Assembly: GCA_943736015.1 (NCBI GenBank)
Contig: OX031059.1
Coordinates: forward strand, 19,654,001 to 19,718,000
Direction of reading: 5' to 3'
DNA length: 64,000 nt
DNA from: Tridacna crocea
Lineage: Eukaryota; Mollusca; Bivalvia; Cardiida; Cardiidae
Shown here: piece after piece, positions 35,801 to 47,800 of the stretch
Numbering within the stretch: the stretch's first letter is position 1
Layout: each line of letters begins with the position of its first letter
The notes under the pieces: model-generated
What the model was told of the DNA's origin: nothing
What the model saw: the letters and a program-made list of their open reading frames with translations, nothing else
The model's database searches: none
Position numbers and translations under genes: made by a program

Positions 35801-38800
35801 CCCAGAAAAAAATTCTATTTTACAGTCACCTTAATTTTGTCGTCTGCAAATGCTTTCAATCTGGACCAGTCCAAAATTTTCTCGTGTGGTAATGAGTTAA
35901 TATCATTATAAGAGGGCTGTTACGGCCAAGTATCCCTAAACTGTTCTACAAGTAGAAACAGTATATACTAAACATTCACTTATATTCCAAATGGTTTCAA
36001 GCAAGATGACTTTCAAAGTTTTTTTTGTATAAACAAGCCCATGTTAAAGTTTTGAACTCTGATTTTTACCACAGAGCTTAAGTTATTTAAATCAGGACAG
36101 AGGTCCACAAGATCAAGACCAAATAATACATGTCTAGGCTGTATGGTTGTATGGTTACCAGAATTTTCTCCTTTTCCCACAATGTTTTCAAAAGGCTTCT
36201 ATCCAAGGGTCGTAAAAATTGGGGATTGTTTGTTAAAGGGTTAAACACCAATAGATGATACCTCCACTGTAATGCTTACCTTCTTGGGTTCTGAAATTAA
36301 CTTGGGATGATTATATAAATTTGAGTAGGTACTAAGAATGGATTCACAGTCCCACTTTTCTTCCGGTTTCACCTCGACCTGGATAATTTCAGTGTCTGAA
36401 TCTTCAGATTCATCACTAAGAACATCCCCATCTTCCACATTGTTATCAACCACTTCTTTCAGAGTTCTACAAGGTTAATAAGACGAAACATTGAACAGTG
36501 TTTTATGCCAATTTCAACTTTATTTCCATCTTATAATGGTGACACTTTGCTAATCCATTTGTGTCCTATAGTACTGTAAACCAGGAAATGTTTCACATAT
36601 TTTATTTAATTTACCATCTTTCACGGTCAGGTTTAATCCGTGAAAGTAATATGCCGAGAACCACTTACTTGTCATAAAAACACAAATAGAAGCCACTAGG
36701 GAGTTTGTCTTTGGAAAACTTACTAAAAGATGTGTATCCATGTACCTATTTTGTACCGCACAAGGGAAACAACTTTTTTGAAATAGGGTGTCAGTGAACA
36801 GTTTGTTTCTTCTGCTTTACTGGTACAAATCGCATAAACTTTGCAAAATGGCAATTGTGTAATTATGTGAGATTAAATATGTTATATATACTGAGCAAGT
36901 ATGCATTTCCTTCAAGGCATGTGGGATTCATGACCTCCTCAAGTCTACGAAACTAAAACGCCGCATAAATGCGCATGTGAATGAAAACATGGTCATTTTT
37001 CTGATGTGAATTTTTCCTGGTTTACAGTGCTTCTGGGGTTGCTCTGAAGTGTCTTACCAAAGAAACTACAAGTCTTGCATCAGAACATTTCTGAAGCCTA
37101 TATGATTAACTGATTACCATAAGACAAAATTTTTGGCTTGTACAAATCGAGAGCATTTACAGACGACAAAATAAAAGTGACGGAAAATTTGAAATTTGTT
37201 TTGTGACGGGTAGAAAACACTGTGGGAAAAGAAGAAAATGCTGGTTACCAGCATTTTCTCCTTTTCCAACAATGTTTTCTAAAGGCTTCTTTCTCAGGCT
37301 CGTCAAAAGTAGGTATCGTGTGGTAATGGGTTAACAGAGAGCTTTCATCTGTGGAGCTAATAATCTTTTTTCCATCATGTCTTCACTTGTATTCCTAAAC
37401 CCTGTATCCATGTCTTGAATCTTATAACATGCTGATTACCTGTGTTTCACAAAAAATTCAGAATTTGTCTAAAGGATGATGGCATCAAAAGTTTGCTCTT
37501 TTTCAGCACTATTCATGTCCGAGCTGCAAAAGGGACTGTTACCCAAAAAAAACTTGTGTTTAAAATCAAGACTAAAAACTTAAGCAGCCAACAAATTATG
37601 TAATAAATGATAAAATCTGTCTTGGAAGAGGACAAAAGATTGCAGGAAAAAGGAGAAAATGCTGGGTAACACCATTTTTCCCTTTTCCAAAATTGTTTTC
37701 ACAAGGCCAGGGCTTTCTCTCTTAGGATCAGTATTGACTGACTGAATGTATTCCAAGTTGCTTTGCGCAGAATGTCAGTCGTATCACTGAGACAGCTCAA
37801 ATATTCATTACTTTTGTGGGTTTCACCAGTACACAGATAAGTCTCTTAAATGTCTTGCTCAAGGACACTCCATACGCATTGATAAAATTGACTGAGGATT
37901 GTTTTGTAAAGGGTTACTTATAAGAGAACAAGTTTTTGTCAGCAAAATACACTATAGGCAGGTAAAGAGACATTTAATCCCAATGCACACAGATAGGTTG
38001 TTATGTATTTATCCATGGTGCATCATTGAACCATAATCTAGAACCATGGTACACAGATGAAGTGTTGCATACCTCCACAGTGCATTAACCCTTTACCACA
38101 CAAGCTCAAAGTTTCAAGCCTCTGAAAATATTGTGGAAAAAGGAGAAAATGCTGGTTTCCAGCATTTTCTCCTTTTCCCACCATGTTTTCTAATCTTTCA
38201 AACAAAAACTTCCTAATCTAAGGAACATTTGACTTTTAACCTACAAATGCTTTCAATATGGTTCAGCCAAAAATTTTATTTGGAAAAGGGTTAAGCATTA
38301 TATACTTTCATAGTACGTTGTTCTTGTGCACTGCCATGCCCATTACACAATTAATATAGCTAACATAAGGGGAGAATCACTGTTAATACTTAATAGTCAA
38401 AAGTAAAATAAAGCTTACTTGCGCTGTTGCTGTTTCTTTTCAAACTCCTCCATTATACTTTGGAAGATTTTGCTGTCCTGCTTGACGCGACCATCAATAT
38501 CATCGTCATCTAGGGCTCCAATCTCATCATCATCATATTCTTCATACAACTGGAAAACACATGATTCAAACTTAACTATAATACATTCTGAAAAGACACC
38601 CAACTTGAGTTTCTTCTACCAGTGCTTAGCACGGTATTCCCTAAATATGGACACTTAATTCGATATGATCCTGAATGCTGAACTCTTTACCAAAGGACAA
38701 AATCTTTGACGAGTCCAAACTGGAATCATTAGAAGGCTATAAAATTAATGCCACTCAAAAATTGAAATTTTGCTTTAGAAGGGTAGAAAACATTGTGGGA

Positions 38801-41800
38801 AATGGAGAAAATGCTGGTTACCAGCATTTTCTCCTTTTCCTACGTTTTCAGAGGGCTTCTTCCTTGGTGTCGTTAAAACCAGGGATTGTTTATTAAAGGG
38901 TTAAAACAAAAGAAACATAAGACTTTCGTCTAGATCAAAAAAAATAATCTTGTTTTAAAATGTGAACCCTTTTACATAAAATCCCAAATCTTTGTGACAT
39001 GGACACAGATGATTCTTTAAAACATTTTCTACCTTTTTTGGGGAATTTCCAACACTACTTTTTACCCTTTTATATTCTCTCTAATCCTATCATTTGCATT
39101 GAGTGTATTATCATATGCCAATGCTTTCAAAACAGACAAGTCTGAGAAGTCTTTGCTTGGTAAACAGTTGACCGTTCAGCAAACATCAAAATTTCAGACT
39201 AGTCCAAATTCAAAGCATTTGCAGATGACAAATCAAAAAAATAAAATGGTAGAAATCTTACTGGGAAAAGGAGAAAATGCTGGTTACCAACTTTTCTACT
39301 TTTATTATAATGTTTTCAAGTCTTCATCTTTAGGGCCAACAAACCTCAGAATTGTGTTGTGAAGGGTTACGCCACAAATTAACTCTTTACCTAACAATAA
39401 AATTTTAAACAGGTCCAAATTCACAGCATTTGCAGATGACAAAATAACCATGGTTGAAAAACTGAAATTTGTTGTCGGAAGGGTAGAAAATATCGTGGGA
39501 AAAGGAGAAAATGCTGGTGACCAGCATTTTCTCCTTTTCCCACAATGTTTTCAAAAAGCTTCTTGCATCAGGTCATTAAAAGTCTAGATTGTGTGGTAAA
39601 GAGTTAGACAACTTGTAGTTTATAATGATGCCATACCTTTTCAAATCTATCATCTAAAAGAGTTAGACCATTATTCCTTCGGATCACGCTGGACGACATC
39701 GAGTAGTTTGTAAACCTTGATTTGGTTTCTTCATCCATAAACATATTATCACCATACTGAAAATCCGCGTCAAAGTCGTCATCATCAGTCATGGCTTCAT
39801 TGGAATCCAAATCACTGACATTTTCTAAATCACTCCCATCTGCCAATCTGAAATACATAGAAAACAGTGCTGTATGGGTACAGGGTCTGCCTCTCCCACT
39901 GAAAGTTCCTAGGTAGAACCCTGTCATCATGACACTAGTGCTAAATATGGTTGCCAGAAAGCAGAGCAAGGGCATTAATTAACCCCTTACCACACAACCC
40001 CAACTTTAAACAACCCTAAACAAGAGGGCCAAGATGGCACTGGGTCTCTCACCGGAATTTTTGAGAGGACCATGGCCGATTTTTTTTTTGAGGTATTGAA
40101 ACTTTGGAAACAAAATCATTATTTTGTGATTTTTTGAAAAGATCGCCTGTAAAAGTCTTTTCAAAATCTGTCAACACCCCTGCAATCATCACCACAGCAA
40201 TGATTTTGATGAATCAGAATTCTACAAATAATTTTTTGGATAGTTCACCCAAGGACAACTTCTTGAAGAAGAACACATGCTTGAATAAATAAGAGTGACT
40301 AAAAACATAAGTTGAACAAGAGCCCCGCATGCAGGTGTGAAAAAAATCTGACAAGTGGTTTCAGAGAAGAAATTTTAAGAATTTCTTCATTTCTGTATAG
40401 TACAAGAAGCCCCCATTCACCAGAGCCATGTTTCTTAACAGATCAAAATTTTCCAAATGCTTTTTGAAAAGGGTTATCCAACGAACATCTCTGTGAAAAT
40501 ATTTCAAAATCTGACCAGTTGTTTCAGGAGATTTTCAAAGAATTGCTTGAAAAATTAGACTGGCAACCAGAGTTTACGATAGAATCAAATTCTGTGAACA
40601 ATTTTCAATGAGGACCTTCCATGGGAACATTCCAGCCAAGTTTGCTGCAAATTGGCCCAAGGGTTTAAGAAGAGATAATGTTTAAAAAATTGTTGATGAC
40701 GAATAATGTATGACGGAAGACGAATGACAGAGACAGGGTGATCCTAAAAGCTCCCCTTTGAGCATGCTGTGCTCAAGTGAGGTAGAAAGAGGCCTTTTGA
40801 AAACACTGTGGGAAAAGGAGAAAATGTTGGTAACCAGCATTTTCTCCTTTTCCCACAATGGTTTCATTCCTTTTAAAGGCAAATTCCATTCCTTGACCCA
40901 CATGTCTTTTGTTGTCTTCAAATGCTTTCAATATTGATTATTCTACATTTTTGTCATGTTGTAGTGAGTTAACCCATTACCACACAATCCCTACTTTTGA
41001 CGCCCCTGAGAAAGAAGCCTTTAGAAAACATTGTGGGAAAAGGAGAAAATGCTGGTAACCAGCATTTTCTCCTTTTCCCACAATGTTTTCTACCCTTCAC
41101 AAAACAGGTTTCAAATTTTCAGTCACTTTTATTTTGTCCTCTGCAAATGCTTTCAATTTGGACCAGTCTAAAATATTGTCATGTGGTAATGGGTTAAAGC
41201 TATACATACAACTAAGAATGCAAGTTTTCTGGTAACACCAACTATCAGAGAAGGTAATTCTCTTGTAACTCCTATTCTGGAATATAGAAAAGAGCAAAAA
41301 AATCTTACTCCTCGAGTTCATTCGGCAAATCACCACCCTCCTCCTGTGCTGTAATTACGAAGTCATCTTCAAGCTGATTTTCTGGATCATCAAAATCAAA
41401 GTCATCATCAAGGGCTGCCACAATGTCTGGATCCCACGTCGGTTGAGGACCTACGGCTGGCAGTTCATTCAGTAAACCTACATTCTTCTCAAAGTCCGAC
41501 TGGAAGACACTTGCGGGTAGTGTAATGTTTAATTGCTGAAAATGGTACAACACCTGACCTTTAATTCTGCCCATCTTTGACAGGACAATAAAACCAGCTA
41601 AATGTATAATGCCAGTCAGTGGCCACATCTGTTAACCCATCACCACACAATCCCTACTTTTGACGCCCATGAGAAAGAAGCCTTTAGAAAACATTATTGG
41701 AAAAGGAGAAAATGCTGGTAACCAGCATTTTCTCCTTTTCCCACAATGTTTTCTACCCTTCACAAAACAAATTTCAAATTTTCAGTCACTTTTATTTTGT

Positions 41801-44800
41801 GGTCTGCAAATGCTTTCAATTTGAACCAGTCTAAAATATTGTCATTTGGTAACGAATTAAGCAAGCAACCTGTTCTAAGCTTATCATATAAAGATCCAGG
41901 ATATATAGCGTGGGCTTGATGCAGAAAGGAGTCAAGTGACATTTTTACAAAAATTGAGTTTAATGCATTTTCTTGTTTGTTTTAATGGCTACTACAAATC
42001 TACAAAACAGCAGCTCCCTAGGTAGATACATAAGAAAATTATTGACCAATGACTAAAGGGTACAAGTGATTTTTATCCAAATCTTGCATGCAGTAAGGAG
42101 TCAAGTGCTTTACCAGTTATGCAGAAGGGGGTCAAGTGGCAGATGACTCCATTCTGCACAAACGTAAACCTGTAATTACCAATGTTTTATGATTCATTAA
42201 GGGTACAAGTGAGGCACTACAATACCAGATATGTTAGATATGATCAGGAATATGAAAAGAATTTCTAATCAGTACTTATGTTATCATTATTTAGACTTTG
42301 TATACACCACCACTCTCAAGTTATGTTACTTTCTTTCTGATAAGTATCTCATTTTGATCTGATTTTAGGAAGATCATATTCCTATTTATCTCTAGGCTCT
42401 ACAGCAAGAGCTATTAATTACAGATTGAGATGTTTCAGAGAAGAAATGAATGGATAAAAGATTAAATTTCTTTATATTATTTATTCATATGTTAATACTA
42501 ATTATAGCCTTGTATTTCCACTCTGTAAATTAAGCCTGAATGATTAAGTGTCGTAAAGACAGACTTGACTAGGCACCAAGGAAAAAGTATCTCAAAAATA
42601 AAGGTACAACTAGAAGGCAAAATGAACTAAAAGCTCTTGTTATAAGATACATCCTGTTAGAACCTAAACCATCAAAGAGTACGAAGTAGAACAAACTACA
42701 CTGATGAAAGAATGTCGTCAATGACAATGTTGACAATTGCCACATAGTCTTTACATCTTTCTTGTCAGTTATGTACTAAGTAATGAGAATCATTGTAAAT
42801 GTAATACAGCAAAGACTGAACATGCTTGATTGATGATATGGTGTTTAATGCGATTTTCAACATTATTTCAGTTATATCATGAAGGCCAGTGCATGTATTC
42901 ATGCTTTCCTGGAGTTTCTTTAACCAGTACTTGACACAATGTTATTCTTTTCAAGCCACTGGTGCTTTTCCATACAGCCATCATGGAAGCAAGAGTCAGC
43001 AGTGAGAGACGAATGAATCCTTTTGCAATGACTATCATCAATCCTTTGAAAGAAATTGGCCAAACCAGGGATCGAACCAGCTACATCCAGTTCCAAAGTC
43101 TTGTTCACTACTGACTGAGCTACTGGGACACAGCTACAAGTTCTTGAATCTCAAAAACAAATAATTCAACAAATAACACATGTATATCCAGACTAAACCT
43201 TCCCAAAAACCCAATCTCATATCGGAGGCGTCATCGTAATGTAGAAAAAAATCAACAGTAAAATAATGTTCAACCTGTTACAGAATGACTCTATGTTATT
43301 CTTAAACATGAAAGATCAGAAGTTACTATTCATCTAATTTGTTTATATAATTTCTAATATTTATCAATTATATTTTGGATTGTATAGATATAAGGAAAGT
43401 ACCAGAAATTATATATAACAACCATTATTGTAGTTTCTCTGTGGCTTGAATATAGAAAATTAATCACTAAAGCCAATATAGACTTACAAATTGAAGGTTA
43501 TATTAATTGCTCATAAGGTATTTCTTTCTGGGTCTTTTGTCCAATGGCACAGTTGTCCTAGGGTATTTTGTCTGATGGGGCTTTCGTCCTTAAGTGTGTA
43601 TTTAATGTAATCTTGTGATCATAAAACTATGTTAGCAACCAAAAATATTGTTGCGTTATTTCAGAAGCATACTTTGCCATTCAAATTTTGAATTATTTTT
43701 AAATGTAGGAGAGAGACAAAAATCTTGCCAATTTCAATGTTTTAATACATTTGAAATGAATTTTTGCTGAATAATTTAATTTCAAAAGTCAATATGACTG
43801 GTAGGAAAAGAGAACAGTGCAATTCTTTTTTTCTTTTTAAGCTGATGATTTTAAATTTTGAAGATAAACACTCCAGGTGCAATCACTGGAATCGAAATGA
43901 ACTCTCTGTAAAATAGATATAAGAGTCTCACAGGGCAAAATTTCATTTTATCATAATAATTCATTTTTCAAAATACAATACACAATTTTGATTTGCACAT
44001 CAGACTAGCCGAGTTAAATTTCCTTATTTTAAATGTCCATATTTTTCTGTAGAGGAAAATTTAGTCAACCATTACAGACATTACAGACAAGAAGTACGAA
44101 GATGATCATTGCAACCAACAAGTGATCTGTTCTCAGTCCTCATGTAGCTCATCTACATACAGGGCTGGTAATAAAGGGGTTACAATGTAGATACCAAGCA
44201 TGGCCGATGTCTTTTCAAAGATATGTGATAGTTACTGCCTCATGATTCATTTTTCCTTCACCGTTGAACATTTCCTGACTGTTGATTTACATGAGATAGC
44301 AGCAAATGGCTTGGGAAAAGTATCGTGCAGAAACTGCAGTAAAACATGAGCAGGAGCACTGGCTGATGCCGTATGACTAAAATTATATTTGAAATAATTA
44401 TAATTCTTTACCAAACAACAAAATTTTAAACTTGTCCTGATTGAAAGCATTTGCAAACAAAAAAATAAATGGGACAAGAATATTAAAACTTGACATTGGA
44501 GGATTAGAAAACATGGTGGGAAAAGGAGTAAATGCAGGCTACCAGTATTTTCTCCTTTTCCCACAATGTTTTCAGAAGGCCTCTTCCACAGGGTTGTTAA
44601 AACAAGGGATTGTTTGGTAAAGAGTTAAAAAAGAAAACAAAAGATTATCCTATCAAACAAAATATTAAAAGGCAGCAATACCAGATGAGATTTTTTATGA
44701 AAATTCAGGCTTTGATTTGATTGATTTTATAGACTAATTTGGAACTTCATGTTGCTTAACTCGTTACCAAACAACAAAATTTTAGACTGGTCTAAATCGA

Positions 44801-47800
44801 AAGCATTTGCAGAAGACAAAAGTGACTGAAAATTTAAAATTTGTTTTGTGAAGAGTAGAAAATATTGAGGGAAAAGGATAAAATGCTGGTTACCAGCATT
44901 TTCTCCTTTTCCCACAATGTTTTCTAAATGCTTTTTTCTCAGGGTCGTCAAAAGTAGGGATTGTTTGGTAATGGGTTAACATGAGCATCTGTTTCAAAAG
45001 AGAAGTTTATAACTGAATCGCAGTTTTCATTCATTTTTTGACTCATTTCATACTCATTTCTGAACACATACAATGCACTTGACACCTTTGTGCAAAACAA
45101 AACTGAGCAAAAGCGTCCGTGCAGAAAGGTGTCATGTGCAAAAATCATCAAAATACAAAAAATGCAACAACTTATTTTCAAAACACTTATGTATGGATAA
45201 TCCTCATTAATATGTTTATCTTCAGCACCAAAAAGGTTTGAGGTAGAGAAGCTTTCTGATTTATACTATAGAGTCAAACCTTTAACTTCGTTTTTCTCAA
45301 AATGTTAAAAATGTCACTTGACTCCTTTCTGCATCAAGCCCACGATAGGATCTGACACAAGTTGGTTTTGGAGATAAAAAAAATATTAAACAAGTCTACA
45401 AAAAAAGTTATTACAATTTCTAGTGGACAAGTTTAATACCTTTTTACCTTAAAAACCAATGAGTGTCAGATTCTTTTTATCACATTAATGTATAACCAAA
45501 ATGTGTTAAACCATAGGCATACATGTATCATGTGTAGTGAAATTTACATGAAGCCTGTGCACTTACTTTGACAGGTACATTACAAACAAATAACAGTTCC
45601 GAACAAAGTTGCATATATTGATTTTGTTTTAAGTCTACAAGTGATTAAATTAACAACTTTATCACGATTAAGAATTTTGACCACAAATTTCAATTAGGAA
45701 CCTTCGTCAGTAATGTTTTAGAATGCAGCGTATAATTACAGTGTTGACCAAATACAGCATTCATCTCACATGTGTGTGAGACAAGAAAATTCAACAAGTT
45801 ATTACTTTCAGATGATAGCAATGTCTTTTAACATACATGTAATTTCATAATCATAGGGAAAGCTGGTAAAACTCTCTTCTGTAATACTCATTGCAATGTT
45901 AGTGAATTATAACATAGTAGCTATCTTACCTTTTATGTATTTGTTTTGTTAAATTCTGCATATTAACATAGGCTAAAAATACCATCTGAGAGTGATAAAT
46001 ATAGACTTAATTATGTACATTGTCTTCAAAAAAGTTGAAAACAGTGGGAAAAGGTAGAAAATTATGGTTTCCCAAATTTCTCTGTGTCCCACAAAGATTT
46101 CCTACAGGAACGTCAAAACACAGGAATATTTGGTAAAGGGCTAAGAAAAAATACTTACTTTTGGCTCCTTATCTGCACTACTATTTGAGGGACTGTCCAT
46201 GGGCTCCAGTTCATAAACTTCATTTCTCTCTCGGAGATGCTGCATATAGTCATATTCATCTTCATAAAAAACTCCAAATTTTCGCTGTTCTGCTTTTCTC
46301 TTTTCCACATCCTGCTTTTTCAGAGAGATAACATAAAAATCATTTTATTGTGTACATTGATTATGAATTAGTTTCTGCAACTTGGATCAATCATTTGCTA
46401 TGATTACTGCCTTAAAACTGTTATACCAGGGTTTTCCACTTGACTCTTTGCTGCAAAGGACATTTAATAGTCCCCCACCCTTCAAATAAATAAAAGAAGG
46501 CAGACTTACACATTTCTGGCATCATGTAGAAAATGGGGAACCAAATCCAAAGAAATACCGAGTCAGAGAAATCCCTATTTAACTCTTTACCGAATTTCGA
46601 AAATTTAGACTGGTCCAAATCGAAAGCACTTGCAGATGACAAATTCAAAGTAACTCAAAAAAAGAAATTTGTTTCCAGCAGGGTAGAAAACATTAAGCTG
46701 GTTACCAATATTTTCTCCTTTTCCTACATTGTTTTCGAAATGCTTCTACCTCAAGGTCATAACTGTTTACCACACAATCACAACTTTTAACGACCCTGAA
46801 AAAGAAAGCTTTTGAAAATGTGGGAAAGGGAGAAAATGCTGGTAACCAGCATTTTCTCCTCTTCCTACAATGTTTTCTACCCGTCCCAAATTGAATTTCA
46901 GTTCTTGATTCACATTAAGTTTGTTGCCTGCAAATTCTTTCAATGTGGATGAGTCTTAAATTTTGGTGTTTGGTAAGGAGTTAAACCAGGGATTGTTTGG
47001 TAAAGAATTGCCCTTTACCAATCAGCACAATTTTGAATAATAAAACATTTGTGTAGAAGCTAGCCATGACACAAATGATGATACCTGTTCTTTTTTTTTT
47101 TGATAAAGTAGAAAACATCATTGGACAAGGGGAAAATGCTGGTTACCAGCATTTTCTCTTTTTTCTCCACAGTGTTTTTAAAGGCCTCCTTCCTCAGTAT
47201 TGTTAAAAGGATAGTAAGGTATAAAAGGGTTAATCTGTAACTACACAGCAAAATTTTAGACCTAACCAAATTGAAAGCATTTGCAGACGACAATTTCAAA
47301 GTGGCTCAAATGCTGCAATTTTGCTTTGATAAGGTAACCAGCATTTTCTCCTTTTCCAACAATGTTTTCTACCCTTCACAAAACAAATTTCAAATTTTCA
47401 GTCACTTTTATTTGTCGTCTGCAAAAGCTTTCGATTTGGACAAGCCCAAAATTTTGTCGTTTGGTAATGAGTTAATTATCGCACAGTAAATCTCTCATTT
47501 AGACAAAGCTTTCATAAGATTTTTCTATAATCAGTCAGTATAAGCTGGACCCCAATACAATAACTGACAAGAGGGTCATAATGGCCCTGGGTCCCTCACC
47601 TTAAAAATCAGTTAGTGCGTAGAGGAAAAAAAATTTTCTCCAGACTAGAAAATATTAATTTGTAGATTATCATTATACAGGTATAAATATAATATCAGCA
47701 GTATTTCCCCAGCAAAAGGTAAGCCCGGTACAAGGATTGTACTCTTTGTACGTTCAGTAAGAATTGGATGATTGATTGAATGGTGTTTAACACAGTTTTC

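Larger units (their letters stand above)
41910..45343. mobile_element. 3.4-kb element with perfect 37-bp inverted ends
   Basis: Left end GTGGGCTTGATGCAGAAAGG (continuing AGTCAAGTGACATTTTT) is repeated exactly, inverted, at 45307-45343. Copies of the end motif GCAGAAAGGAGTCAAGTG recur subterminally: 42090-42107 and 42121-42138 forward, 42145-42157 inverted, 45076-45093 inverted, 45121-45138 forward. No transposase frame and no clear target duplication were seen. It lies in the LTV1 intron between exons B and C and has itself received a SINE and two foldback repeats. Confidence 0.8.
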
